Part shown: positions 51,670 to 62,562 of the stretch, in pieces
Layout of the letters: every line of letters begins with the position of its first letter
Position numbering within the stretch: the first letter of the stretch is position 1
DNA from: Pseudogymnoascus destructans
Taxonomy: Eukaryota > Ascomycota > Leotiomycetes > Thelebolales > Thelebolaceae
Assembly: GCF_001641265.1 (NCBI RefSeq)
Contig: NW_020167521.1
Coordinates: 1,922,001 to 1,986,000, forward strand
Length of the DNA stretch: 64,000 nucleotides
Reading direction: 5' to 3'
The notes under the pieces: model-generated
The model's input: the letters and a program-made list of their open reading frames with translations, nothing else
What the model was told of the DNA's origin: nothing
Database searches by the model: none
Translations under genes and position numbers: made by a program

Positions 51670-52587
51670 CTACTGGAACTCACACCCCCCAGCACCCCTC
51701 CTCCTCGTCCACCCCACAACCTTCACCTTCCTCCCCCTCCCCCTCCCCCTCTCCCTCAACTCACCACCCCGCACCCTCTCCCCACCCACCACATCCCCCA
51801 ACTCCTCCTGTTCCACCTCCTCCTGTTCCACCTCCTCCTGTTCCACCTCCCCATCCGCCCTCTTTGCTAACACCTCATCCCAAGGCATCCTAACATCATG
51901 CGCCCTGACCCCCACCTCCCTCACCCACGCCTCGCGGAACACACCCGCTACCCTCTCTACCTCCTCCTGATCCTCGCCTTTAACGCGGTTTATAAAGATT
52001 AATGCGTATTCTGAGCGCAACAGATTGTAGTCTGTTTCCAGACTCGTGTCAGGGAGTGCCGTATTCAGCGGTTTCGCCTGTCCCAGCCCCGCATCCGCCT
52101 CTGCAACCTCACGCGGCGCAGGTTCAGGGCGTACCAGATCCGGAGTCCAAGGCATAACCTGCCTCTCACCGCGGGGTCCAACGACCGTAACAAACGCAGC
52201 TTGTATCAGCCTTGCCAGCGCATATCTCTGCATGGGTTCTTTATTCAACTTCCCATCCTTCCCAAACGCCATATCCTCCCACTCCTTCCGAAATGGTAGT
52301 TTTTCGTCCTCAGACACCCATCCACCGGGCGGTGCACGCAAGGGGTCCCGAGGAGGTGAGACGAGGGGCCGATAGGGTTTAGAGCGGAAGTCGATGTGCC
52401 AGGGCATGTTCTCCTCCATTCCCCTGACGCCCACGCGCCTTTTCCAGGAGGCTTGGATGAGTGGTCTTAGCTCGTTCTTGCGCTCGGGGGATTTTCGGGC
52501 GGAGGCTATCTGCCATCTTGTGAAGTAGTCACGGCGGGCTTTTTCGTATTGTTCGTCGGTTAGGCCGGTTGGGGTGGTGCTTCGCAA
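51670..52587 (-). CDS. Unknown protein with repeated W/MPW modules (5' end unresolved)
   Basis: This is an open frame of about 305 codons without an ATG at its start; the first in-frame ATG is at codon 57. It repeats a module of about 30 residues: a Trp-containing helix, a basic RxVG turn, and the phrase MPW. The copies end ENMPWHIDF, RQVMPWTPDL and VRMPWDEVL. The C-terminal part has three VEQEE repeats and a basic Arg/Gly tail. I do not recognise the family. The same module appears upstream in another frame (KDEWTRKADGY...TMPWD at about 52655–52730), so this frame is probably the 3' part of a larger gene now broken, or joined by an intron I could not place. Confidence 0.5.
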   Translation of the reverse strand: MRSTTPTGLTDEQYEKARRDYFTRWQIASARKSPERKNELRPLIQASWKRRVGVRGMEENMPWHIDFRSKPYRPLVSPPRDPLRAPPGGWVSEDEKLPFRKEWEDMAFGKDGKLNKEPMQRYALARLIQAAFVTVVGPRGERQVMPWTPDLVRPEPAPREVAEADAGLGQAKPLNTALPDTSLETDYNLLRSEYALIFINRVKGEDQEEVERVAGVFREAWVREVGVRAHDVRMPWDEVLAKRADGEVEQEEVEQEEVEQEELGDVVGGERVRGGELRERGRGRGRKVKVVGWTRRRGAGGCEFQ

Positions 52588-52634
52588 GCAAGGGGTTGGT
52601 GGTGGTGGTGGTGGTTTTGGCTTCGGTGGTATTG

Positions 52635-53587
52635 CTAGCTCTTGCAGCTGGTCCCAGGTCTATCCCAAGGCATAGTGCGGTGTGTTTCTGGGTATCCGTC
52701 GGCCTTTCGGGTCCATTCATCTTTGATGTACTGTCTGAAGGTCTCGAAGTCTCGATGGTTATTACTAACTCTCGGAAGCCCCTCTTCCTATTTCTTCGTG
52801 AGGTGGATAATCTCATTCCGTATATCCCAATCTAGGCGCCCATCAAATTCCGTATAGTGCTCACCCCCCTGGGCTCCTTCGCCAGTAAATCCTTCCTCGC
52901 CATATAACCCACCACTACCGCCCCGAGCACGCATCCGGAGAGTAGCTTCCATATCATCGAGACTCCGTGACGCTGCACCATCGCCAGTACGACCTCCGAG
53001 AGCAGCTTCAATATCATCGAGACTCCCTAACCCAGCACCATAGCCCTGAGTACGGCTGCCGAGAGCGGCTTCCATATCATAGAGATCCCTTAACATAGCT
53101 CTATAGCCCCGAGTATGACTACCAAAAGCGGCTTGCATATCGTCGAGACTCCCCAACGCAGCTCCATAGCTCTGGGTACGACCGCTAAGAGCGGCTTCCA
53201 TATCATCAAGACTCCCCAACCCAGCACCATCCCCAAACTCCTGATCCGCCCAACGCACCACCTCCTCATCACTTTGTACCTTCATCACCTCCCTCAAAAA
53301 CCTCGCATACCCCTCCCTCGTCCACTTGCGATGCGGTCTCATACAGCCCTCGTCGAAGCACACGTACATCTCCCGGCGCAATCCCCAGGAGGACCAAACT
53401 TGGCGTTAGCGACGTTAGTAAAAGACAGCTTTATCTCCGCCTCTTGAGCTGGGTCTAGAGGTTCCACGCTCTCGTTCAGGTATCCGAGGTACCCTTCATA
53501 CGTGAAGATGCGGTGGGGATGTCTGCAGGAGGGGGAGAAGCAGGTGTGGCAGGTGGGGTAGGAGAACTTGATTTTGCTGAGGTCCAT
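52635..53587 (-). pseudogene. Upstream part of the modular repeat gene, broken by a stop and a frameshift
   Basis: From M53587 (MDLSKIKFSYPTCHTC) a Cys/His-bearing module runs to AKFGPPG near 53400, where the frame shifts next to a GGGG run. In the next frame a similar module follows (MYVCFDEGCMRPHRKW), then five copies of a 23-residue repeat (GSLDDMEAALGSRTQGYGA type, 69 bp at the DNA level). An in-frame TAG at 52788–52790 follows and the same frame then reads on into an MPWD module ending at 52635. One added base and one sense codon would make a single frame. The pattern suggests a decaying multi-module gene or local sequencing errors. The function is unknown. Confidence 0.5.
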
Positions 53588-54097
53588 GGCTGTGGTAGAG
53601 GGGTGGTTATTGTGATTATGTGCGTTGGCTGATCGGGATTCGGGAAGATGGATTTGGTGTTCGGGATATTGTCTGCGGAGAATGGTTGTAAAAACTCGAG
53701 GACTGAGATCTGAGACTGCCGTCACTTGAAGCTTTAAAGGATTTCTCGGTCCTTTTCTGGACGCTGCATGCGTTTAGACAAAGACTCAAGTCTTAGAAAC
53801 AGATAGAGAGACATCTGGAATCTATTGGCCCGATCAGTCTCCTTTGTTCCTGGGAGACAGAGAAGCATCCATGTTCTTTAGAGCTCTATTTGGCGAATAG
53901 AAACAAAGCTGGGGAAGCTCTCAAATTCTGCAGATATTAAATCAGCTGGAAGATCACTGCTGCCTTTCACACGCGATAAAGAGAAGCTGGAACTGCGCAG
54001 ACATGTTATCTGACCGAGAGTTCCCATTTCTTCACCGAGCATCGCTGGTGAACAGTCTACTTCTGTAAAGACCACATATAAAAAGATGGGTTGAGCC
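53588..54097. other. Intergenic region
   Basis: It lies between the modular locus (-) and a small plus-strand ORF. No clear gene or element is seen. Confidence 0.3.
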
Positions 54098-54379
54098 ATG
54101 TCCAAAGCTGCTGGTCCAGATCACTCGAGAACTCGCATTCTAGCCCTTTTCAACTCCGTCACAACGCGACGACATCGCGGCAACATCTTGGCGAACTTCG
54201 CACACCACTCAGCCGTCACCATGTGTGAGACGCGCTCCCGGTGGTACTCCTTCTGTCAGCACATCATCTACCTCAGATCACGTCACTGTCGGTACCGTGG
54301 CACGCAACATTGTCGCCGAACTTCGTCTGAGGAGGTGATCAATGACTTTTGCCCGGATTGCTGGGAGAGGATGCAGTGA
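54098..54379 (+). CDS. Small Cys-rich hypothetical protein
   Basis: This is a 93-aa ORF with an ATG at 54098. The C-terminal half has regularly spaced Cys and His (CETRSRWYSFCQHIIYL, HCRY, HCRR, CPDCWERM), like small zinc-binding fungal proteins of unknown function. The N-terminal 40 residues look uncharacteristic, so the true start may be the second Met (M42). No signal peptide is evident. It could be spurious. Confidence 0.35.
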   Translation: MSKAAGPDHSRTRILALFNSVTTRRHRGNILANFAHHSAVTMCETRSRWYSFCQHIIYLRSRHCRYRGTQHCRRTSSEEVINDFCPDCWERMQ

Positions 54380-55530
54380 GGGGGTGGGAAGGACATCGCG
54401 GGAGCTCTCTGTGCCGCTGGACGGTATGCAGATGTTTGGATAGTGTCTCCAGTGTAAGAAAATATATTTATGTCCTATATGTGAGAGATTGACTTGTGGC
54501 AGTAGATCGTGTTTGCATCGTCTCGCTTCTCTTAACGAAAAAAGGGGGGCGGCGCATGTGATACCAAAATAAATGTAAACAAATGCCCTCCCAGATGACT
54601 TTCTCAACTAATTCATTAAAGATATTGCATATAGGGCCATACACGTAAGGTCTCTCTGGATATTCAAAGAAAACGTCATACTGTAAAAAATGGGGTCGCT
54701 TGTGAAAAACTGCAAAAGACTTGTCAAATCTCGGCGTTTATGAGATTTGATAAGGAGAAAATCACTTGATTTTACTTTCGATGTTTGTGATAAGGATATT
54801 TATTTGTTTATTATTTATTTGTCGTTTGATTGCTGGGAGTCGAATTCGTAACCTCTATATCCATTCCAAACCCTGGCCAGATTGTCCTGACAGTGGTACT
54901 CCCACTGCGCCACTGTGCCGCTTGATTTGAAGATGGCTAAAGTTGGGTTATAAGGGTGAGGAGGCGGGCCTGGGTTTACCATGACATCTTGGGGGGTTCC
55001 ACCTAACAAGGCTGCACTGAGCGTATGCCTGGGACGACAACAAAGGAGCCTTTGTCTGTATGGGATGTTATGAGGCTTTCATAAACATTGCAGAGAGTAT
55101 GAAACTTCGAAACACGCTCACTTCAAAGCAACACCATTGCCTTCATAGGTGTCAGAGTATCCAGTCTGCCACAAACAAGCCAGCCTGAAAACCCAACCTT
55201 CCACAGACTGATCAGTCTCAGACAATACCGTTGTCTGATCAAAGTGATGAACATCTTCTTACAATGAACTTCCATTGCATAGACTCAACCTCTGACAACA
55301 ATGTTTAAGATCCTTGAAACAACCCCTTTATGCAGAACAGACGCATACAATAGCCATCGAGGTATAAGTATGCCGCCATCGACCGAGATCACGGCTCAGT
55401 CAGATCATCTCTTCAGTTCATTTCCCCAGCGTATCTCAACAGCACAATACTCTCATCTTATCACCAAAATCACCACAAAAACAAATCGGCAGACAAGATT
55501 CCAGCAAGCAAGTTGACCTTCTTGCCCACC
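54380..55530. other. Gene-free AT-rich stretch upstream of the amidoligase gene
   Basis: It includes a tRNA-like A/B-box unit (listed separately). The sequence about 54560–54820 is AT-rich, and the right part is the presumed promoter of the amidoligase gene. Confidence 0.35.
54836..54920 (-). other. tRNA-like unit with A and B boxes (possible SINE head or tRNA relic)
   Basis: On the minus strand TGGCGCAGTGG (54902–54912) fits the Pol III A box. AATTCGACTCC (54836–54846) fits nine of eleven positions of the B box, about 55 nt downstream. The intervening sequence does not fold into a normal anticodon arm, and no acceptor stem is evident, so a functional tRNA is unlikely. Confidence 0.4.
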
Positions 55531-56586
55531 ATGCCTGCCGCATTTACATTTGGGATAGAGGTGGAGTACCTCGTGCCTTTCATCTACACCGGTGACATAG
55601 ATCCCGAGCCAAAGGATAGGCGCACCATAGATAGAACGCCCCCAAACACCAACGACTTCAGTGATGCAACCGGCATCGTAATCGACAATCGCGTCTACGA
55701 CCGCGTGCGCAGGACTCTCCGGGATGTCGGCCTACCAGCAGCGGTGATGCCCGAGTTGCCCATCGGGTCCCTCCCAACCCAGTGGGAGCCGGTAAGGGAC
55801 GAATCGCTCGTGGAAGACGACGACATGGCAGATCTATACGGAAACTGCTTTGTCCCGCTCGAGATTCGCTCTCCCGTCCTCAGCGCCGACAGAGCCGGCT
55901 TCCGAGCTGTCAGGTTAGCCATCGATGCCCTGGTATCTAAGCACCGCTTACTTATCACAGACACTTGCGGCTACCACGTCCACGTCGGCAAGGGCAAAGA
56001 GGGCTTCAGCCTGCCGGCCCTCAAGAACATCGCTGCCTTCCTCTGGGTCTTTGGGCCCCAGCTCGGCACCTTGCATCCGCCATATCGCCATACTATCGGC
56101 TACGCATCATCGATGCGGAAGAGATCCAATATCTCGCACCATGCAGAGGACCTGCGCGAGGGCATCCGCGAGATCTACGCGGCGAAGACAGCACGCCGGC
56201 TGGTCTACCTGATCCACTGGACGGACCCCGACGAGAAGTTCGAGAGCGACGACGTCTTCATCCGCAACATGGCGTATAACTTCGTCAACATCGTGCACGA
56301 GGAGGGCAAGAAGACGATTGAGTTCAGGCAGTTCTGCAGTACGACGGATAGCTTGCATGTCAAGATGTGGGCGGAGGTGTGCACGGGTATCGTTATGGCT
56401 TGTTCGGAGAGAAGTGAGGCGGAGTGGAGTGCTTTCTTGTACGACGCTGCTGCGACGGAGGAGAGTAGGCCTAAGGTGGTCTTGAATATTGCACAGCTGC
56501 TTAGCAGGATTGGGTTGGGCGACCAGGCGAATTGGGCGCAGCAGCGCAGTCAGGAGTTGGGGTATCGGATATGCTCGATCCAGTAA
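55531..56586 (+). CDS. Putative amidoligase (Amidoligase_2 family)
   Basis: This is a 351-aa single-exon protein. FGIEVEYLVP (residues 7–16) is the typical N-terminal signature with the metal/ATP-binding Glu pair. It is followed by PLEIRSPVL (Glu111) and CGYHVHVG (His149, His151), and near 260 KKTIEFRQF, the last conserved Glu/Arg element. These residues define the glutamine-synthetase-like ATP-grasp fold of the amidoligases, which form amide bonds between an amine and a carboxylate. Fungal members are often linked to secondary metabolism or self/non-self chemistry, but their substrates are unknown. The chosen ATG at 55531 has a CCCACCATG context. No biosynthetic neighbours are present here. 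Confidence 0.85.
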   Translation: MPAAFTFGIEVEYLVPFIYTGDIDPEPKDRRTIDRTPPNTNDFSDATGIVIDNRVYDRVRRTLRDVGLPAAVMPELPIGSLPTQWEPVRDESLVEDDDMADLYGNCFVPLEIRSPVLSADRAGFRAVRLAIDALVSKHRLLITDTCGYHVHVGKGKEGFSLPALKNIAAFLWVFGPQLGTLHPPYRHTIGYASSMRKRSNISHHAEDLREGIREIYAAKTARRLVYLIHWTDPDEKFESDDVFIRNMAYNFVNIVHEEGKKTIEFRQFCSTTDSLHVKMWAEVCTGIVMACSERSEAEWSAFLYDAAATEESRPKVVLNIAQLLSRIGLGDQANWAQQRSQELGYRICSIQ

Positions 56587-56816
56587 GCGAAAGGTAAGCT
56601 TTGTGTGCATGATGGTGCCCAGGGTTGCCGACGAGGGTAGGTATCAAGGGTAAGTGAGAGTGTTTCTTTTTGCCAGGATATCATTACCTATAGATTTCTT
56701 TTTGTCATTAACGTACATGTATAACGAAGCGGCCAAACAAGCGAACCGGCCAAAATATCGCGACCACCCCATAGGAATTGCGATAAATCCACCACAACAC
56801 TAGAAATCAATTGAAA

Positions 56817-57413
56817 CTACTCGGAGTCCTCTTCCTCAGATGTGTCTATTACAATCTGACAAGTGCGCGCATTATGTCCAGTCCCACCACACTTGCTACA
56901 GCGACGTGCGCGGGTTTCTTCCCTTATCTTCCGACCACTACTCGCCCTTATTTCTTGCTCCACTTGCTGTACAACATCCCTCTCATCCTGTAGCTCCTGT
57001 GCTACTTGTTGACTAAGTGATCCTCCTTGCTGTAATCGTGTTTTTTTAGCTCTCCGGCGCTTGCTTAGCACTTCATTTGCCTGTCGCAGGTTTTGGTTCT
57101 CCGCCTTCAACAATGCTAATTGATGCATTATTTGCGATGTACCCTTTGTAAACTGGTCAACAGCTGTATAGATTGAGATTGGAGAGCTATTTTGATGATG
57201 CGCAATTCGGTTTTTAATGAAGGTAGACTGTGATGAGGCTTCAATTGGGTTGTTTGGTGTTTGGGAAACCCAAGGTTGAGCAGTACCCGGACGGGAGCTT
57301 GGAGGAGTTGGTGTCTTTAACTTAAGATCAAGTGTAGAGATCACAGCAGAGCATCCAAGTCTTTCACGATTAGGAACTACCTTGAACAAGCCGGTCCTTG
57401 GTGAGGCTGGGGC
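56817..57413 (-). pseudogene. C-terminal fragment of a pogo/Tigger transposase with zinc knuckle
   Basis: About 198 codons are open, from the in-frame TAG at 57411–57413 to the stop at 56817. The part with FTKGTSQIMHQLALLKAENQ (coiled coil), SKRRRAKKTRLQ, and a final CSKCGGTGHNARTC knuckle is typical of the tail that follows the DDE domain in fungal pogo-type transposases. The upstream DDE domain is absent. The tail is free of stops, unlike the P relic at 20–22 kb, which suggests a younger insertion or selection. Confidence 0.7.
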
Positions 57414-58135
57414 CTAATGTCACGATCGCTCTATAGGTCGCCGGCATCTTGAGGTCTGTTCCTCTCGTGTGAGCTTCGTCGAGGTAAACCAAGCATTTAT
57501 CCATCTGCCTGGCGGCTTGGGCTACAGAGGCACACGTGAGAGCCACTTGCGTACTAATTCTTCGTTCTAGGGTTCTAGTGTTGAGTAAGATCGATGACTT
57601 TTGATAATCCTGGCTAACTAAGAGGCTTGAAGCCGTAAGTGTTGGAGTGTATTACGGTGACCGGGGATCACACCCAAATTGTAAGGGTTCTCTGGTACCC
57701 GAAATGCTCACTTCTGGGCAGCGCCAGCGAGTATCACAATCAAGGGCAGTATGTAGAGTAAATCGATCAAATTGAATAATTACGCTATCTAATGGGCCTA
57801 CGTATATATTTGTAGGCTTCGTGGGCAAGCCCAAGACCCTAACAAGAAGGGCGTTGGCGCCCAATATGTGATAGGATTCGGTGGCTGCATACGGTTATGC
57901 ACCACCACCGAACCCGTGAGCCAATCCGGGAACCAGGCGGTTAGAATGCTGGAAAACCGATTTCCAGGGCCAAATGGCCACCGTAGCCCATAGCCCACGT
58001 TCTATTCCCAACAGTAAGCGCAGAGTTTTTTCGTGGTTCTACTCCGTACGTGTGGTCGCTTACTGTAGCCCCTGTATATTACAACACACCCCCCCAGGTG
58101 TTACAGTTTATATAAATAATAATAATAATAGTAAC
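57414..58135. other. Unassigned repeat-like stretch, possibly a degraded LTR
   Basis: It is bounded by TGTCACGATCGC (57418) and GGTGTTACA (58105) but without matching 5-mers outside. It contains an inverted pair around GGTGGTGGTGCATAACCG (about 57885–57910) and ATAATAATA. It lies between a pogo fragment and a copia fragment. Confidence 0.3.
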
Positions 58136-58769
58136 TTAAAAGAAAAGACTAATTAAATGAATGAGTGTTAATTGAAGTTTTGTCGCTTTTTCGGTGTTGT
58201 GGTAGAACTTTGGTGTTCCTCGGGTTTTTGTGTTGTATGTGTACCAGTCGGGTTTTGTAAGGTGTCGCAGGTCGGCTGCAGTATGGTGGTCTGGTCCAGG
58301 GTTGATGAGAAACTCTGCTAGTTTTTGTGTTGTGCGGGCTATGTCAGGTCTAGTCACGACTGCGGCATAGTTCACTGATCCAATCTTCCGTTAATAGAGA
58401 TGAATCTCTTGTTTTGTTGCTTGCCCATTGTACGGGGTAAGTTCGACTGTAATCATTGGTGTCCGCGGCATCCTTGTTTGCGTGACCTTGTACGATGCAA
58501 TAATCTTTTCAATATATGAATCTTGACACATCCACAGTTTGCGCCAAGTGCGGTCTCGTACAATTCTAATTCCGAGAAACCAATTTAGTTCCCCTATTTC
58601 CCGGAACTCATATGCCTCTATGAGTTTTGTATGGAAGTCTATTGCTTCATGCTTATGTCTTGGGTGGCTGAGGATACAGATGCCGTCAACATAAAAGAAG
58701 ACTATTATGGTGTCAGACATGAACAGACACTGTGCTTCAGGAACTTGTGTGAGACCTAGAGATGTTAAC
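58136..58769 (-). pseudogene. Ty1/copia reverse transcriptase fragment
   Basis: The minus-strand frame reads FFYVDGICIL (the catalytic YVDD has become YVDG), then IGELNWFLGIRIV and YIEKIIASY, a stop (TAA for CAA) at 58391–58393, and continues in the same frame with NYAAVVTRPDIARTTQKLAEF to about 58190. These are RVT_2 blocks of copia elements. The N-terminal part is cut off by the family A LTR at 58770. Confidence 0.75.
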
Positions 58770-59683
58770 TGTAATGGTGGGTGCACCAGATGTGAGAATC
58801 TAGCCACCCAAGGAAGGGATGATTTTACTAAGACAACACACTGTCTTAGGAAAAAGAGTCAAAGGGTCGTAGCTTAGACTATTCCACAACGCAGCAATCA
58901 GGTGTATGATGTAGTGTAGTGGTTTAGACAAGTTGTAACAAATGTTGAGTCTGAGAACTCAGGGATAAGATAAGTCAGAGGTTAGCACCTCACTGACTTT
59001 TCAGAAACAAGGAGTAACAAGATCAATGCTTGGAAGCTTGGAAAAGACGTGGAAGAATGTGATAGTCGATTTACTGTATTGTCTGCTTGCCCTTTCTTAA
59101 GGAAAGGGCAATCCTATTTATGCTAAAGGAGTGTAGTTCTCTCATTTTCCAAGACTTTCGATGACTAACCAGGCTTGGTAACTGTAGTCGATGTAAGAGA
59201 ATCCCATAGAACCATCTCCTAGGTTCCTAGCCTATAGGAAGTGAAAGGAGGTCCAAGGTCAGAGTACCCCTATAGACAAATTATGTCATAACTTAACCAA
59301 TCTTGTGGGTAACTAAGGAGCGATGACGTGTAATGAATCAAAGAGGGTTGTAGAAGCTTTTGGAGCTATCGTTCATGTTCCTAGGCCTCTAGTTGATAGA
59401 GATATGTCATGTGTAGTATTAGCCCAGTAACTAAGGAGTGATGCCATGTAATGAATCATAGAGGGTTATCGAGATATGCTATGTGGTCATATCGGCCCAG
59501 TAACTAAGGAGCAATGATGTGTAATGAATCATAGAGGGTTGTAGCAATCGTTGAGTAGTATTGCTTTTGTTGTTGGTGTGACAAGCCAAAATATGTATAG
59601 TGACTTGTAGGTTTGAGGAGGAGATTTCTAAGTTTGCTCTTGAGTTTGATAGCAAACTGAGTGCAACGAATGTCAGTATGACA
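58770..59683 (-). mobile_element. Family A LTR (914 bp), inverted
   Basis: It starts TGTAATGGTGGGTGCACC and ends GTCAGTATGACA, the reverse complement of the other copies. The flanks TTAAC and ATGTA do not match, so the original insertion has been rearranged; it now joins a copia fragment to a gypsy fragment. Confidence 0.85.
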
Positions 59684-59737
59684 ATGTAGTTGGACCTTCT
59701 GCTAAGAGCGTCGGCTCTTGCGTTCTCAGAGCCCTTG

Positions 59738-60678
59738 TGTCATACTGACATTCGTTGCACTCAGTTTGCTATCAAACTCAAGAGCAAACTTAGAAATCTC
59801 CTCAAACCTACAAGTCACCATACATATCTTGGCTTATCACACCAACAACAGAAGCAATACTACTCAACGATTGCTGCAAACTCTTCTACTACATCTGTTT
59901 ATGCTACATACATCACGGCATATCATTTGGACACTCATTGAACAAGTTATTAAGAAAATCTCCTCCTTAAGGGGGTGGGTCAATACTACCACATGGCATA
60001 TCTCTACCAACTAGAGGCCTAGGAACATGAACGATAGCTCTAGAAGCTTCTACAACCCTCTATGATTCATTACACGTCATCGCTCCTTAGTTACCCACAA
60101 GATTGGTTAAGTTATGACATAATTTGTCTATAGGTACTCTGACCTTGGACCTCCTTTTCACTTCCTATAGGCTAGGAACCCAAGAGATGGTTCTATGGGA
60201 TTCTCTTACGTTCACTACATGATTAGCAAGCTAGTTGTGGGTCGCACTTGATTTCTAATACATTTACCAAGCCTGGTTAGTCATGGAAAGTCATGGAAAA
60301 TGAGAGAACTACACTCCTTTGGCATAAATAGGATTGCCCTTTCCTTAAGAAAGGGCAAGCAGACAATACAGTAAATCGACTAGCACATACTTCTACGTCT
60401 TTTCCAAGCTTCCAAGCATTGATCTTGTTATTCTCTGTTTTTGAAAAGTCAGTGAGGTGCTAACCTCTGACTTACCCCTGAGTTCTCAGACTCAACATTT
60501 GTTGCAACTTGTCTAAACCACTCCACCACATTATACACCTGATTGCTGCGTTGTGGAATAGTCTAAGCTACAACCCTTTGGCTCTGTTTCCTAAGACAGT
60601 GTGTTGTCTTAGTAAATTCATCCCTTCCTTGGGTGGCTAGATTCTCATATCTGGTGCACCCACCATTACACCATTACA
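59738..60678 (+). mobile_element. Family A solo LTR (941 bp) with CCTTG target duplication
   Basis: CCTTG flanks both ends (59733–59737 and 60679–60683), and the gypsy RNase H sequence is continuous across the insertion. The right terminus carries a duplicated CCATTACA. It faces the inverted copy at 58770–59683 across only 54 bp. Confidence 0.92.
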
Positions 60679-60683
60679 CCTTG

Positions 60684-62562
60684 CGATATGTAATCGTGAA
60701 GTTGTAGGCTGCGAGTGTCTCTGCCCATCGGACTTGTCTGCAGTTTAAAACCTTGGTTGTGGTGAAATATATGAGATTCTTATGATCCGTCCATACCTGT
60801 ACTGGGTAGGTCGATTCTTCAAGATATACTCGCCATTACTCAAAAGCAACGACAATAGCTATCAGCTCCTTGTTGAGGATGTCGTAGTTGAGCTCTGCGG
60901 TTGACAGTTTTCTAGAGTAATATGCAACTGGCTTAAGCTTCTCGTCTTTGTCTGGCTGACTTAGACAGGCTCCAATCACGAAGTCAGAGGAGTCCGTTTC
61001 GAGGACAATACTCTTTGCAGGGTCGAATGTGACTAGGATAGGTGCTTCTGTGAACTTCGTCTTAAGTTCTAAAAGCAGCCTCTGCCTTGCTTGTCCATTC
61101 GAATGTAAGGTCTTTTCTTGTAAGCTCTGTGAGTGGTTGAGCTACCTTGGAATATCCCATAATAAACCTCCAGTAGAAGTTGGTGAAGCCTAAGAAGGCT
61201 TGTACTTCTTTGACCATGGTTGGTGTTGGCCATTCCAACACTGCTGTGACCTTTGCTTGGTCCATTTTGATGCCATGCGTTCTGACAATGTAGCCTAAGA
61301 ATTCTACTTGATTCTTGTGGAATTCGCATTTTTCTGGCTTGAGGAGTAACCGATGCTCCTTTAACTTCTGTAATACCTTCCGAACATGACCAATGTGTTC
61401 CGTTGGGTCTCCTGAGTAGACTAAGATATCGTCTAGGTAGATGATAACAAACACATCCAAGTATTCATGGAGAGCTGCATTCATGAGCCTCTGCATGGAT
61501 GCTGGTGCATTTGTTAGACCAAAGGGCATAACCAAGTATTCGAACAAGCCATAGCGGGTGCGGAATGCTGTTTTCCACTCATCTCCTTTCTTGATTCGAA
61601 TCAGGTTATAGGCGCCTCTGAGGTCCAGCTTGGTAAATATCTTGGCTCCCTGGAACCGGTCGTGTAGTTCGTTTATCAAAGGTAAAGCATATCTATCTTT
61701 GATAGTGACATTATTCGTTCCTCGATAGTCCACGCAGAGTCTGAGCTTCTTGTCCTTCTTTGGCATAAATATTATTGGACTTCCTGCTGGTGATGTCGAT
61801 GGTTGAATGAACCGTTTCACGAGGTTCTCGTCAATGTATTCCTTCAGTACGTCTAGCTCTGCTGCTGACATCTGATATATTGGTCCGAACAGTGGACTTT
61901 TTCCTTCCATGATAGGTATCTCATGATCCCATGGTTGGTGCTTAGGAAGCGCCTCTTCATTAGGGCCTTCCAGGAATAACTGCTCGTATTCCTTATACTC
62001 CACTGGTATTTGCTTCAGTGAGAATGCCTGGGCTAGGTCATCAGACTCAGTGGTCGCACATAACTCCTTCCGGTCTTTGGAGGTTTTCTCCTTCTGTGTC
62101 GCGTCCATTCATTGTTCACACGCGCACTGGCTCATCACAACTTTCTCATTCTGCCAGTCGATCTGGGGTTGTGTTTCTTGAGCCACGGTACACCAAGTAT
62201 GCCTGCATGATTGTCCATGTGCATGATATCAAACTGTATTATTTCCTTGTGTCCGCGTAGCATGACCATTTCTAATGGGACCGTCTCGTGGGTCACCATC
62301 CCATTGTTAGTTGAGATGGGCTCTCCATCTACAACCATTAATGGGTATGGGTCGGTCTTCAGTTGCATCCTGAAACCATGTGTGTCTGCTACTTTCTTTG
62401 TCATAAAGTTGTCCGTTGCTCCTGAGTCTATCATAGCTCGGAGGTGTTGCTGTTGTATCTTAACAACCACATATAGCTGCATGCCGCCCATTGTGGTGCA
62501 TAGCTGGTTGGTACTAGGCCTCTTTGTGTTGCTTGCCAGTGGCCTACTGCCGAGGACTCCTA
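60684..62562 (-). pseudogene. Pol of the second gypsy copy: protease, RT, RNase H part
   Basis: The protease region (62135–62491) reads DSGATDNFMTKK. After a frameshift near 62130 an open frame of 348 codons (61062–62108) covers the RT, with YLDDILVYS intact. Another frameshift near 61065 leads to the RNase H part (to 60684), which shows several changes. It is clearly related to element E (same order, similar protein) but a different subfamily. Confidence 0.8.
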
